A stretch of DNA of 64,000 nt from Salipaludibacillus neizhouensis (lineage in GTDB: Bacteria > Bacillota > Bacilli > Bacillales > Salisediminibacteriaceae): NCBI RefSeq assembly GCF_002886185.1, contig NZ_KZ614146.1, positions 1,782,930 through 1,846,929 on the forward strand. The letters are read 5' to 3'. Below the pieces are notes generated by a model. It saw only the letters and a list, made by a program, of their open reading frames with translations. It was not told the DNA's origin and searched no databases. Made by a program: the position numbers and the translations under genes. Positions 1-9,014 of the stretch are shown here, piece by piece (the stretch's first letter is position 1; each line of letters begins with the position of its first letter).

Positions 1-49
1 GTATTGAGTAGGATAAATTTAGAAAATCTCACTAAGGAGTGATGTACAC

Positions 50-472
50 ATGGCAGATATCATGTTAACAACAAAAGCAACAGCTAAAGGTGGACGTGAA
101 GGGCACGTAAAATCTGACAACGGTGTCATAGATCTTGATTTATCAATGCCAAAAGGTGACGAAATTCCTTCTGGTGTTTCAAATCCTGAGCAGTTATTTG
201 CAGCGGGCTATGCAGCGTGTTATGACGGGGCATTAAACTTAATGGCGTCTAAAGAAAAAAAGAAAATTGATTCCTCCATTACTAGTGAAGTTAGTTTAAT
301 GAAAGATTCTGCAGACGGTGGCGTAAAAATTGGTGTTGTACTTCATGTGAATATTGAAGGTGTAAGCCAAGGAGAAGCAGAAGAGTTGGCTCATAAAGCA
401 CACGATTTTTGCCCTTACTCTAAAGCTACACGAGGAAATATAGATGTAGAATTAGTTGTAACTGCAAAATAA
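50..472 (+). CDS. ohr: Organic hydroperoxide resistance protein, Ohr/OsmC family
   Basis: Thiol peroxidase of the cytoplasm that reduces organic (lipid) hydroperoxides. The 140-residue length fits Ohr. The two redox cysteines of the family are visible: Cys57 in AACYDGA and Cys121 in FCPYSKATRGN, with the conserved NPEQLFAAGYAAC block before the first. ATG at 50 follows an AAGGAGTG ribosome binding site. The gene stands alone and ends at a strong hairpin with a T-run (483-517). An OhrR repressor would be expected for this family, but none is in the window and the upstream control region is cut by the window edge. Assignment to Ohr rather than OsmC rests on the motif spacing. Confidence 0.93.
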   Translation: MADIMLTTKATAKGGREGHVKSDNGVIDLDLSMPKGDEIPSGVSNPEQLFAAGYAACYDGALNLMASKEKKKIDSSITSEVSLMKDSADGGVKIGVVLHVNIEGVSQGEAEELAHKAHDFCPYSKATRGNIDVELVVTAK

Positions 473-482
473 ATGTTCTTCA

Positions 483-517
483 AGGGTCCGGAGGCTTTGC
501 TTTCGGACCCTTTTTTT
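483..517 (+). terminator. Intrinsic terminator of ohr
   Basis: Inverted repeat AGGGTCCG / CGGACCCT with a short loop, followed by seven Ts, 11 nt after the ohr stop codon. Confidence 0.9.
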
Positions 518-650
518 ATGGCTGCTTTCCGCGGCCAATGCTTCACAAATTATGATATTAATAAAGAATTAGGAAGTCACTTTTCGTGAGAATTCAGTTA
601 AATCACTGTATAATATAAACAAAGGTTACCACTGAAAAGGGGGGACTATT

Positions 651-1799
651 TTGAAAAAGTTAACTATACTATCGTTAACTATCTTATTCTCCATCATTGC
701 ACTAATATTTGTACCAATTATATATGACTATTTCACAAAGCGTTCTTATGGTAGTGAACCACTTGAAGTTGATGTCCAAGAAGACACGAGAGAAATAGCT
801 ACCTTTGCTGGAGGGTGTTTCTGGTGTATGGAAAAACCTTTCGAATCAATCGAAGGTGTGAATGAAGCTGTAGTAGGCTACATTGGCGGTGAAACTGAAA
901 ATCCGTCCTATGAAGACGTCTCTGCTGGTAAGACGGGTCATGTAGAAGCAGTTCAAATTTTATATGATCCAAACTTGGTTAGCTATGAGGATTTGTTGCA
1001 AGTTTTGTGGAGACAAATAGATCCGACCGACGAGGAAGGTCAGTTTGTTGACAGAGGTGAACAGTACACTTCAGGAATCTTTTATCATGATGAGGAACAA
1101 CAAGAAATCGCCGAAGAATCAAAAAAACAATTAGCTGAATCTGGTCGTTTTGATGAAGATATTGTCACCCCTGTAAAATCAGCAACTACTTTTTATAAGG
1201 CGGAAGAGTATCACCAGGATTTTTATTTAGAAAACAGTGTACGATATGAGTTTTATCGATCTAATTCTGGCAGAGACGAGTTTATCGATGAGTTTTGGGG
1301 CGAAGAACGTGACTATGAAATAACACCACCAGGTGATGGGGAAGTAGTATTCTGGCGTGAATATGAAAAAGAAACGGAAGATGAATTAAAAGCTCGTCTA
1401 TCTGATATTCAATATAAAGTGACACAAGAAGATGACACGGAAGAAGCCTACAATAATCAGTATTGGGATAACGACGAGGAAGGGATATATGTCGATATCG
1501 TTTCTCAAGAACCGTTGTTCAGTTCCGTTCATCAATATGAATCTGGTACTGGTTGGCCTAGTTTCACGGAACCCATTATCCAAGAAAATATCGTCGAAAT
1601 CGATGCATGGGGATTCCTCACAGAAACAAAAGAAGTTAGAAGTCAGTATGGAGATTCTCATCTGGGTCATGTCTTTACGGATGGACCTGAACCTACCGGA
1701 CTCCGTTATTGCCTGAATTCCGCTGCATTGGATTTTATCCCCAAGGAAAACATGGAAGCGGAAGGTTATGGAGAGTTTCTTTATCTCTTTGAAGGTTAA
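651..1799 (+). CDS. msrAB: Membrane-anchored MsrA-MsrB fusion, peptide methionine sulfoxide reductase
   Basis: Bifunctional repair enzyme for both S- and R-methionine sulfoxide. Residues 5-28 form one hydrophobic N-terminal segment, so the catalytic part is probably exported and membrane-tethered (inference). MsrA domain about 50-210 with GGCFWC (catalytic Cys56); MsrB domain about 240-380 with [16 protein letters not shown] and [11 protein letters not shown] carrying the MsrB cysteine. The MsrB part lacks the paired CxxC zinc sites of some family members. Translation starts at TTG 651 behind AAAAGGGGGG. A TATAAT box lies at 609-614 without a clear -35. A second, soluble msrA follows after a repeat copy. 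PilB-like fusions are the known parallel. Confidence 0.93.
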   Translation: MKKLTILSLTILFSIIALIFVPIIYDYFTKRSYGSEPLEVDVQEDTREIATFAGGCFWCMEKPFESIEGVNEAVVGYIGGETENPSYEDVSAGKTGHVEAVQILYDPNLVSYEDLLQVLWRQIDPTDEEGQFVDRGEQYTSGIFYHDEEQQEIAEESKKQLAESGRFDEDIVTPVKSATTFYKAEEYHQDFYLENSVRYEFYRSNSGRDEFIDEFWGEERDYEITPPGDGEVVFWREYEKETEDELKARLSDIQYKVTQEDDTEEAYNNQYWDNDEEGIYVDIVSQEPLFSSVHQYESGTGWPSFTEPIIQENIVEIDAWGFLTETKEVRSQYGDSHLGHVFTDGPEPTGLRYCLNSAALDFIPKENMEAEGYGEFLYLFEG

Positions 1800-1800
1800 G

Positions 1801-1951
1801 AAAAACGGCATAGCCGTATTAAATACAGCGTCAGCTTCCACCGCCCCGAGTAGCACCTACGTAATGCGTGTAGGTGCTACTCGAAAGGGTGGGCGGGTTT
1901 CCCTTGATACGTGCGGTGTGAAGGTAGCTGCCAATTTTATAAATTTTTATC
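1801..1951 (+). repeat. Intergenic structured repeat, copy 1 (full length)
   Basis: About 150 bp, starting directly after the msrAB stop. It opens with the hairpin ACGGC-ATA-GCCGT, then an outer stem (CTTC-CACCGC pairing with GCGGTG-T-GAAG, one bulged T), a long apical hairpin GAGTAGCACCTAC / GTAGGTGCTACTC, a GGG-TTT-CCC mini-hairpin and an A/T-rich end TTTTATAAATT. The same sequence recurs six more times in this window in both orientations. A reading frame of 77 codons runs across it but it follows the repeat, not a gene. Confidence 0.9.
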
Positions 1952-1989
1952 ATCTGAGAAACAAAACTTCAAAGCATCATTTATATAAA

Positions 1990-2035
1990 AGGGTACTGTA
2001 AAAGTAAAACAACTTTTTCAGTGCCTTCCCTTTTT
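1990..2035 (+). terminator. Hairpin with T-run between msrAB and msrA
   Basis: GGGTACTGTAAAAGT and ACTTTTTCAGTGCC form an imperfect inverted repeat, followed by CCCTTTTT. It resembles the larger palindrome at 56796-56837. It may end transcripts from msrAB; if so, msrA needs its own promoter, which I cannot identify with confidence. Confidence 0.65.
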
Positions 2036-2080
2036 ATAAGGAAAGGAAATAGATTAAATAAGAGATAACGAGGTGTCCTC

Positions 2081-2617
2081 ATGAAAAACACTTATAAAAA
2101 AGCAACATTTGCTGGAGGATGTTTTTGGTGCATGGTTAAACCATTTGATGAACTTCCAGGGATTGAAAAAGTCGTTTCCGGATATACAGGGGGTTCCGTT
2201 AGTAATCCTAGTTATAACGAAGTTAAGACAGGTGTAACCGGCCATTACGAAGCTATTCAGATTACATACGACCCATCGCTTTTCACATACGAAAGTTTGT
2301 TGAATCTTTACTGGCCCCAAATTGATCCTACTGATGATGGAGGGCAATTTTTTGACCGTGGCAGCCAGTATCGAACGGCAATATTTTATCATGATGAGGA
2401 ACAAAAAATGCTTGCAGAAAAGTCGCTTGCTGAAATTGAGCAGACTTCTCGCTTTAAAGCACCGATCGTAACAAAAGTATTATCCGCATCTATCTTTTAT
2501 GAAGCGGAAGAGGAACACCAGAAGTTTTATAAGAAAGAGCCGGAAAGATATGAGCAGGAAAGAGAAGAGTCTGGCAGAAAAAAATTCATTGAAGAAAATT
2601 GGAAGACCAAAGTATAA
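2081..2617 (+). CDS. msrA: Peptide methionine-S-sulfoxide reductase MsrA (soluble)
   Basis: 178-residue single-domain MsrA that reduces methionine-S-sulfoxide in proteins using thioredoxin. GGCFWC is present near residue 13 (catalytic Cys14), followed by the family blocks SGYTGG, NPSYNEV, GHYEAIQI and QIDPTDDGGQFFDRGSQY. No signal peptide or membrane segment, so it should be cytoplasmic, in contrast to the anchored MsrA-MsrB fusion just upstream. It starts at ATG 2081 after ACGAGGTG. The pair probably arose by duplication or separate recruitment and covers both sides of the membrane (inference). Confidence 0.95.
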   Translation: MKNTYKKATFAGGCFWCMVKPFDELPGIEKVVSGYTGGSVSNPSYNEVKTGVTGHYEAIQITYDPSLFTYESLLNLYWPQIDPTDDGGQFFDRGSQYRTAIFYHDEEQKMLAEKSLAEIEQTSRFKAPIVTKVLSASIFYEAEEEHQKFYKKEPERYEQEREESGRKKFIEENWKTKV

Positions 2618-2706
2618 GCTTGTGAACAACCTAAGTGATGATTCTTTCTGCATTCGGGAATAGTATCCTTGAATCTCACTAAACTATAAACAATAAAGGA
2701 GTTACT

Positions 2707-3663
2707 ATGAATAAAAATAGTTTACATCCTTTTTCTAGGTCGACTAAAGAAGAAGAAGGATTACCAAATGAAGCATTATATAATCTTGAAAAAGAGTGTA
2801 AACAATTTGAGATGGAAACATGTATTATTTATCGTAATAATGCTATTTCCTATACCTATGAACAAAAACAAGGTTTACTTACAGAAAAACACCGATTAAA
2901 TTCAGTGACTAAATCAATTGTTTCATCTTTAGTTGGTATTGCATTAGAGGAAAATAAAGGATTTTCCATTGACAAAAAATTAATTAGTTATTATGACCAG
3001 ATTGACAATGAGTCGATGAGCCAAGTTACCATTGGAAACCTTCTGACGATGAATTCAGGTTTTAAACCGGAAGATTGGAAACAAGTAACTGAATCACAGA
3101 ATTGGATAGATACCACTTTTTCATTATCTTTAGAAGATAAACCCGGTGAACAAATGAATTATAACAACATCGATTCGCATATTTTAAGTGATCTGATTCA
3201 AAAAGTCACCGGTCATTCATCAACAGAGTTTTTAAAAGAAAAGTTGTTAAAACCAATGGATATCCACGACTATGTTTGGGAAGCAGACCCTAATGACATT
3301 CCAATAGGTGGATACGGCATATACTTAACACCAATTGATCTTTTGAAATACGGTGTGTTAATTATGCAAAAAGGGGTATGGAACAATCAACAGTTAATTC
3401 CTGCATCATGGGTTGAAGAAGCTGTATGTGGGAAAGTAAAGACGGATAAATGGAAACAACAGTATGGATACCATTGGTGGGTAAGTGAGGAAGTAAATGA
3501 AAGACAACCAAGCTTTTTCTATGCTGTTGGACGTGCTGGGAAGTTCATATTTATTTATCCTCAAAAACATCTTGTAGTTGTATTTACAGGGGCACTATCA
3601 TCAAAAGATAGCCTGTTACCTTACCAATGGTTTGTAAAATATATATTAAAGAACTTGGACTAG
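2707..3663 (+). CDS. Serine hydrolase, class C beta-lactamase-like family
   Basis: 318 residues of the penicillin-binding-protein/beta-lactamase fold (PF00144 type). The SxxK motif is SVTK around residue 67, and a YxN motif is present as YNN near 149. The third family motif (usually HxG or KTG) appears as GRAG before the last strands. No signal peptide, so unlike true beta-lactamases it should be cytoplasmic; esterase or peptidase activity is more likely than antibiotic resistance. ATG 2707 follows AAAGGAG. A terminator follows at 3697. A second, membrane-anchored member of the family is at 35589-36656. Substrate cannot be read from sequence. Confidence 0.85.
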   Translation: MNKNSLHPFSRSTKEEEGLPNEALYNLEKECKQFEMETCIIYRNNAISYTYEQKQGLLTEKHRLNSVTKSIVSSLVGIALEENKGFSIDKKLISYYDQIDNESMSQVTIGNLLTMNSGFKPEDWKQVTESQNWIDTTFSLSLEDKPGEQMNYNNIDSHILSDLIQKVTGHSSTEFLKEKLLKPMDIHDYVWEADPNDIPIGGYGIYLTPIDLLKYGVLIMQKGVWNNQQLIPASWVEEAVCGKVKTDKWKQQYGYHWWVSEEVNERQPSFFYAVGRAGKFIFIYPQKHLVVVFTGALSSKDSLLPYQWFVKYILKNLD

Positions 3664-3696
3664 GCGGACTTTAATGTGTTAAAAAAATGCAACGTG

Positions 3697-3735
3697 AACA
3701 ACCTTCACTTAGTATCAACATAGAAGGTTGTTTCT
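3697..3735 (+). terminator. Intrinsic terminator after the serine hydrolase
   Basis: AACAACCTTC / GAAGGTTGTT perfect 10-bp stem with a 16-nt loop, followed by TTCTTGT. Confidence 0.8.
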
Positions 3736-3796
3736 TGTATCACAAGAGTAAAAGTTATATACTATAAAAAAGTAAGTAGTTGTGGAGGGATAAATT

Positions 3797-4759
3797 ATGA
3801 AATCACTTAAGGGCATTCATCACGTATCAGCTTTAACTGCAAACGCTCAGGATAATCTACATTTTTACACAGAAATTTTAGGCATGAGACTTGTCAAAAA
3901 AACCGTTAACCAAGATGATACAAGTGTCTATCATTTATTTTATGCAGATGAGAGAGGAAATCCTGGAACAGATTTAACTTTTTTTGAAATTCCTCATGCA
4001 GCTAAAAATAGAGAAGGAACTCAGAGTATTAGCCAAACAGCACTGAGAGTCTCAAGTGATGAAACATTAAATTACTGGTTAGAACGTTTTGTAGAATATA
4101 ACGTGGATAATAGTGGTATTCAAGAGCGATACGGTAGAAAAGTGATTGATTTTAAAGACTTCGAGGATCAGCGTCTACAATTAATTTCAGATGAAACGAA
4201 TTCTGGAGTAGAGGGTGGTATACCGTGGGAAAAGAGTCCTGTTCCACAAGAGAAAGGAATCATCGGTTTAGGCCCCGTAAGATTATCAGTTCCGCGACCG
4301 GAAAAGACACATAAAGTTTTAACAGATGTCCTAGGATTTCAACAACATACAACGTACCAACTGAATGGTGACGAAGTAACTGTTTTTTCTACTGGTAAAG
4401 GAGGAACTGGCGCGGAAGTTCATGTTCACGCCACAAAAGATATGCCACGAGAACGTCCAGGGCGAGGAAGCGTTCATCATGTTGCTTTCAGAGTGGAATC
4501 AGAAGAAGAACTTCTTAAATGGGTTACGCATATCCAAAGCCTAGGTTATATGAATTCAGGATTTGTCGAAAGATACTATTTCCGCTCTCTTTATTTTCGA
4601 GAACCGAATGGCATTCTGTTTGAGCTTGCAACAGATGGTCCTGGATTCGAAGGCGATGAACCTTTTGAAAAGCTTGGTGAGAATCTTGCATTACCACCTT
4701 ATTTTGAAGATCAACGCGAAGAAATCGAAGCAAAATTAAAACCATTGGAAACTAAATAG
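3797..4759 (+). CDS. Ring-cleaving (extradiol) dioxygenase, glyoxalase/VOC fold, MhqO/MhqA-like
   Basis: 320-residue protein with two vicinal-oxygen-chelate modules, about residues 5-150 and 155-300. Candidate metal ligands are His in GIHHVSAL, His in SVHHVAFRV and Glu in GILFELATDG. The opening block matches the Bacillus hydroquinone-type dioxygenases MhqO and MhqA, which cleave hydroquinones or catechols and protect against quinone stress (family knowledge). There is no MhqR-like regulator nearby. ATG 3797 is preceded by GGAGGG. The gene is separated from cls by about 75 bp and could be co-transcribed with it, since I see no terminator between them. Confidence 0.88.
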   Translation: MKSLKGIHHVSALTANAQDNLHFYTEILGMRLVKKTVNQDDTSVYHLFYADERGNPGTDLTFFEIPHAAKNREGTQSISQTALRVSSDETLNYWLERFVEYNVDNSGIQERYGRKVIDFKDFEDQRLQLISDETNSGVEGGIPWEKSPVPQEKGIIGLGPVRLSVPRPEKTHKVLTDVLGFQQHTTYQLNGDEVTVFSTGKGGTGAEVHVHATKDMPRERPGRGSVHHVAFRVESEEELLKWVTHIQSLGYMNSGFVERYYFRSLYFREPNGILFELATDGPGFEGDEPFEKLGENLALPPYFEDQREEIEAKLKPLETK

Positions 4760-4835
4760 AAAATTACTATACAGACCGCAAGTAAATAGATTAAAATACA
4801 ATAAGCGGATCAAGCAGTAGTTAACAGGAGGACTT

Positions 4836-6284
4836 ATGAATATTGTTTCTATTTTAGTTGCGGTTTTATTTATTATTAATATGCTTCTTGCCATAATTGT
4901 CGTTTTTATTGAAAGAAAAGATGCTTCTGCGACTTGGGCTTGGGTAATGATATTATTTTTCATTCCCTTTTTAGGATTTATATTCTACCTTTTTTTTGGT
5001 CAAAACCTAACAAGGCGAAGGTTATTTAACTGGGCAGGTATGAGAAAGATTGGTATTGTGGATATAATCACCAAACAAATTGATCAAATCCGCGATCCTG
5101 AGTTTCGTTATTACGATGACAATGTTGATCCATACCGAGATCTCATATACATGCACCTAATAAATAACGATGCTATTCTTACTCATGATAATAATGTTCA
5201 ATTATTAATGGATGGACAGGAAAAATTCGATCACGTTTTTGATGATATTAAACAAGCAGAGGATCACATTCATATTCAATACTATATTTTTAGAAATGAT
5301 AACTTGGGTAAAAAACTTATTCAAGAGCTAGTTAAAAAAGCTAACGAAGGTGTAAAAGTGAGGGTTATGTATGATGAACTCGGTTCAAGAAACCTATCTA
5401 GGACACACTTCAAGACACTGATAGCTGCGGGTGGAGAAGTGGCTGTATTTTTCCCTTCAAGATTTCCTCTCATTAATCTACGACTAAATTATCGCAATCA
5501 CCGGAAATTGATTATCATTGATGGTCAGATTGGGTATGTAGGTGGTTTTAATATTGGTGACGAGTACATAGGTACAAGCAAAAAATTTGGTTATTGGAGA
5601 GATACTCACCTTAGAATTCAAGGTAATGCCGTTGATCCAATGCAAACAAGATATATCTTAGATTGGAGTCAAGCATCCAAAAAAGCTAATATTGATTATG
5701 AATCAAGATATTTCCCGATGAAAAAAAATCTAGGCAACGCAACAATGCAAATCGTATCCAGTGGTCCAGACTCAGAATGGGAACAGATAAAGAACGGATA
5801 TATCAAGATGATTATGAGTGCAAAAGAATCTATTTTTATTCAAACTCCTTATTTCATTCCAGATCAAAGTTTGCTTGATGTATTAAGGATTGCCTCCTTA
5901 TCAGGGAAAGATGTTCGTGTCATGATTCCAGACAAACCAGATCATCCTTTTGTGTATTGGGCAACATATTCTCACATCGGCGAATTACTTAAAACAGGTG
6001 CAAAAGTGTATATTTATAACAAAGGATTCATTCACGCAAAAACGATTGTTATTGATAGAAAAATGAATTCCGTAGGTACAGCAAACATAGATATGAGAAG
6101 TTTTAAGCTGAACTTTGAAGTGAATGCATTTATTTATGATCAAGAAGTTTCAGAAATAGTGGCACAATCTTTTGAAAAGGATATGCTCGATTCAACTAGA
6201 TTCACTGAAAAAATGTATGAAAACCGCTCGAAATGGATTCGTGCGAAAGAATCTGTTTCTAGACTTCTATCACCAGTTTTATAG
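4836..6284 (+). CDS. cls: Cardiolipin synthase
   Basis: 482-residue membrane enzyme that condenses two phosphatidylglycerols into cardiolipin. Two transmembrane helices lie at the N-terminus (about 5-25 and 33-55), followed by two phospholipase-D HKD motifs: HRKLIIIDG near residue 225 and HAKTIVIDR near 400, each with the downstream GGFNIGDE or GTANIDMRS block. ATG 4836 sits after AGGAGGAC. Cardiolipin rises in Bacilli under high salt, which fits the osmotic-stress theme of the window (family knowledge). A terminator follows at 6353. Confidence 0.95.
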   Translation: MNIVSILVAVLFIINMLLAIIVVFIERKDASATWAWVMILFFIPFLGFIFYLFFGQNLTRRRLFNWAGMRKIGIVDIITKQIDQIRDPEFRYYDDNVDPYRDLIYMHLINNDAILTHDNNVQLLMDGQEKFDHVFDDIKQAEDHIHIQYYIFRNDNLGKKLIQELVKKANEGVKVRVMYDELGSRNLSRTHFKTLIAAGGEVAVFFPSRFPLINLRLNYRNHRKLIIIDGQIGYVGGFNIGDEYIGTSKKFGYWRDTHLRIQGNAVDPMQTRYILDWSQASKKANIDYESRYFPMKKNLGNATMQIVSSGPDSEWEQIKNGYIKMIMSAKESIFIQTPYFIPDQSLLDVLRIASLSGKDVRVMIPDKPDHPFVYWATYSHIGELLKTGAKVYIYNKGFIHAKTIVIDRKMNSVGTANIDMRSFKLNFEVNAFIYDQEVSEIVAQSFEKDMLDSTRFTEKMYENRSKWIRAKESVSRLLSPVL

Positions 6285-6352
6285 TAAAAAGCACATTTAA
6301 ATAGTTGTTGATTAAGTCTTCAGAAGAAAGAATGCTAAGATGCTTTAAGAAA

Positions 6353-6392
6353 AACAGACAATCCCTGGTAATCAGGAGTGTCTGTTTTTTTA
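6353..6392 (+). terminator. Intrinsic terminator of cls
   Basis: AACAGACA..CCTG and CAGG..TGTCTGTT pair around a short loop, followed by TTTTTT. The remaining 6400-6610 stretch before the arg control region is A/T-rich; an antisense reading frame there has no ribosome site or recognisable protein and I see no gene in it. Confidence 0.85.
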
Positions 6393-6617
6393 TTGCTTCT
6401 GTAAGTAAACATTGTTGTTTTAGATAATTAACTTGAAGAAACGAAACACTGAAAAGCATTAGCCTAAAGCGAATTTGAGTAACCTTCTCACCTGAATTAA
6501 AACAGCATTCAAAAGTTATTAAGGCCATTCTAAAAAAAATCGCCCGAAAATAAAAATTTGAGTTATACAACCTACATTCAATAAAAGGGCGTATATACTA
6601 TACTATTATTAAAAATC

Positions 6618-6649
6618 TTGAATATTTATTTAAAAATACTTATAAATAA
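6618..6649 (+). promoter_or_regulatory. ARG-box-like operators (AhrC/ArgR) of the arginine operon
   Basis: Two adjacent A/T-rich near-palindromes, TTGAATATTTATTTAA and AAATACTTATAAATAA, lie immediately upstream of the argC promoter. The first is close to the known ARG-box pattern TGAAT-W4-ATTCA. Arginine-loaded AhrC would be expected to repress here. Site assignment is by eye; the repressor gene is not in the window. Confidence 0.7.
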
Positions 6650-6651
6650 TC

Positions 6652-6680
6652 TTGCATAAATATGTTTGAAAGCTTATAAT
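6652..6680 (+). promoter_or_regulatory. SigA promoter of argCJBD-carAB-argF
   Basis: -35 TTGCAT (6652-6657), 17-bp spacer, perfect -10 TATAAT (6675-6680), 33 bp before the argC ribosome site and directly abutting the ARG boxes. Confidence 0.8.
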
Positions 6681-6721
6681 AATAAACAATATACTAAGGA
6701 ATCGAAAGGAAGATGATTTTC

Positions 6722-7762
6722 TTGAAACACGTAGCAATTATAGGCGGAACTGGATATGGAGCGATAGAATTAGTTAGAATCCTCCACATGCATAAACACT
6801 TGCAAATAACGAAAATCATTTCACAATCTCAACAGGGAGAATATTTAGCATCGATTTATCCGCACTTGATTGAATTCGTTGATACTCCTATGGAAGAGTT
6901 GGATATCAACCAATTAAAGGCAGAAATTGATGTCGTATTCTTTGCCACTCCAGCAGGTGTGAGTAAAGCACTCATTCCTCAGTTCAGAGGGACGAATGTT
7001 CAGTGCATTGATCTTTCCGGGGACTTACGATTGAGTAATTCACAGGATTATGAAAAATGGTATGGCGGTGAAGCTGCTCCTGAAGAAACTTTGAAAGAAG
7101 CAATCTATGGCTTGCCTGAAATAAATAAAGAAGAAATTAAGAATGCTAGAATCATTTCAAATCCTGGCTGTTATCCAACTTCTGCATTACTTGGATTAAT
7201 ACCAGCTCTGCAGCAACATATTATTCAACCAACAAGGATCATTATAGATGGTAAAACAGGAGTCTCTGGAGCCGGCAGAACACCTTCATCCATGACTCAC
7301 TTTTCAGAAACAAATGATAACCTTAAACCTTATAAGATTGGTAAACATCAACACATACCTGAAATTGAGCAATACTTATCTGAATCAGTAAATAATAAGA
7401 TTGCCGTTACCTTTACGACACATCTGATTCCTATGACAAGAGGTTTATTATGTACCGCTTACGGACAATTAACTTCGGATATTACCATTGATGAAGTGAT
7501 TGAAATCTATCAATCTCATTATAAATCTCATCCGTTTGTAAGAATTAGAAAAAAAGATTCCTATCCAACTACAAAAGACGTATATGGAAGTAATTTTTGC
7601 GATATTGGCCTTTTTGTAGATGAACGGACGAATCAGCTTATTATCATGTCCGCCATAGACAACTTAGTTAAAGGAGCTGCCGGTCAGGCAATCCAAAATG
7701 TTAATTTAATGAATGGATGGGATGAAACTCATGCATTACATACCATTCCGATGTACCCATAG
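6722..7762 (+). CDS. argC: N-acetyl-gamma-glutamyl-phosphate reductase
   Basis: Third step of arginine synthesis: NADPH reduction of N-acetylglutamyl phosphate to the semialdehyde. The N-terminal AIIGGTGYGAIEL is the Rossmann dinucleotide loop, and SNPGCYPT carries the catalytic cysteine near residue 147. Length about 346 is normal. I prefer TTG 6722 over ATG 6713, because the AAGGAAG ribosome site at 6706-6712 abuts ATG 6713 but is 9 nt from TTG 6722, which also gives the usual MKHVAIIGG beginning. First gene of a tightly packed operon; argJ begins 15 nt after its stop. Confidence 0.95.
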   Translation: MKHVAIIGGTGYGAIELVRILHMHKHLQITKIISQSQQGEYLASIYPHLIEFVDTPMEELDINQLKAEIDVVFFATPAGVSKALIPQFRGTNVQCIDLSGDLRLSNSQDYEKWYGGEAAPEETLKEAIYGLPEINKEEIKNARIISNPGCYPTSALLGLIPALQQHIIQPTRIIIDGKTGVSGAGRTPSSMTHFSETNDNLKPYKIGKHQHIPEIEQYLSESVNNKIAVTFTTHLIPMTRGLLCTAYGQLTSDITIDEVIEIYQSHYKSHPFVRIRKKDSYPTTKDVYGSNFCDIGLFVDERTNQLIIMSAIDNLVKGAAGQAIQNVNLMNGWDETHALHTIPMYP

Positions 7763-7777
7763 AAAGGAAGATAATCA

Positions 7778-9004
7778 ATGCTTGCAATCTCAGAAAAAAA
7801 TATCAAAGTAGTAACCAATGGACATGTGACTAGTCCTATAGGCTTTTCAGCAGGAGGGGTCCATTGCGGATTGCGTAGATCAAAACTTGATTTTGGCTGG
7901 ATTCATTCCGAAGTACCGGCTGCAACAGCAGGGGTATACACGTTAAACACTTTTGAAGCACCACCCCTTAAAGTCACGAAGGCCAGTATAGCAAAAGAAA
8001 AAAAGATACAAACCATCGTTGTTAATTCGGCCATTGCAAACTCCTGTACCGGTAAGCAAGGTATGGATGATGCTTTGCAAATGCAACAATTAGCAGCGAC
8101 TCAAATGGGCGTTAAGCTGGACCACGTTGCAGTAACTTCCACAGGAGTAATCGGGGTAACTTTACCAATGGAAAAAATCCGCCAAGGTATATCTTCCATG
8201 AATGAACCAGAGAACTATTCTGCAGAAAAGTTTGAAACTGCTATTTTAACGACTGATACGGTTACGAAACATGTCGCTATTCAATTTGAAATAGATGGAA
8301 AAACAATTACAATTGGCGGTGCAGCAAAAGGGTCCGGTATGATTCATCCGAATATGGCTACAATGCTTTCTTTTATTACTACAGATGCACAGGTTGATCC
8401 TGACAGTCTTCAAAACGCATTACGTGAGGTAACGAATAAAACATTCAATATGATCACTGTAGACGGTGATACAAGTACAAACGACATGGTTTTAGTACTC
8501 GCTAACGGATGTCAAAATAATGACACCTTATCAGAAAATCATCCACAATGGCCACTATTTGTTCATGCGCTACGCGTTGTCAGTGAAAACCTGGCTAAAC
8601 AAATTGCCCGAGATGGTGAGGGTGCTACTAAGTTGGTCGAGGTACAGGTTAAAGGTGCAGCCTCAGAAAAAGTAGCAAGTCAAGTAGGCAAAGCAGTCAT
8701 TTCTTCTAACCTGGTCAAAACAGCTGTATACGGAGCTGATCCTAACTGGGGAAGAATAGTTTGTGCAGTTGGCTATAGTGAGCAACCAATAGATCCAGAT
8801 AAAGTCTGTGTCTCATTAGGGCATATTGATGTGGTTAAAAATGGGCTTCCTCTTGAGTTTGATGAATTGGAAGGAAAAAAATATTTAGAGCAAGAACAAG
8901 TTAAACTTATCGTTGACTTACAAGATGGTTCCGCAGAAGCAACAGCATGGGGCTGTGACTTAAGCTATGAATACGTCAAAATCAATGCTTCATACAGAAC
9001 GTGA
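7778..9004 (+). CDS. argJ: Bifunctional ornithine acetyltransferase / N-acetylglutamate synthase
   Basis: Recycles the acetyl group from N-acetylornithine to glutamate, and also makes N-acetylglutamate in bifunctional forms. 408 residues. The self-cleavage site is visible as MIHPNMATMLSF: cleavage before the Thr of ATML makes alpha and beta chains, with that Thr as nucleophile. No separate argA or argE lies in the cluster, consistent with the cyclic pathway. ATG 7778 follows AAAGGAAG. The stop codon is 10 nt before argB. Whether it is truly bifunctional cannot be told from sequence alone. Confidence 0.95.
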   Translation: MLAISEKNIKVVTNGHVTSPIGFSAGGVHCGLRRSKLDFGWIHSEVPAATAGVYTLNTFEAPPLKVTKASIAKEKKIQTIVVNSAIANSCTGKQGMDDALQMQQLAATQMGVKLDHVAVTSTGVIGVTLPMEKIRQGISSMNEPENYSAEKFETAILTTDTVTKHVAIQFEIDGKTITIGGAAKGSGMIHPNMATMLSFITTDAQVDPDSLQNALREVTNKTFNMITVDGDTSTNDMVLVLANGCQNNDTLSENHPQWPLFVHALRVVSENLAKQIARDGEGATKLVEVQVKGAASEKVASQVGKAVISSNLVKTAVYGADPNWGRIVCAVGYSEQPIDPDKVCVSLGHIDVVKNGLPLEFDELEGKKYLEQEQVKLIVDLQDGSAEATAWGCDLSYEYVKINASYRT

Positions 9005-9014
9005 GGTGTACAGG

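Noticed and set aside
1768-2001. 77-codon frame across repeat copy 1
   Set aside because: It begins inside msrAB, lies over the repeat element and has no ribosome site; sequence conservation there follows the RNA fold.
6259-6570. Minus-strand 103-codon frame after cls
   Set aside because: Overlaps the cls end and its terminator; composition is A/T-rich filler, no ribosome site or known protein.
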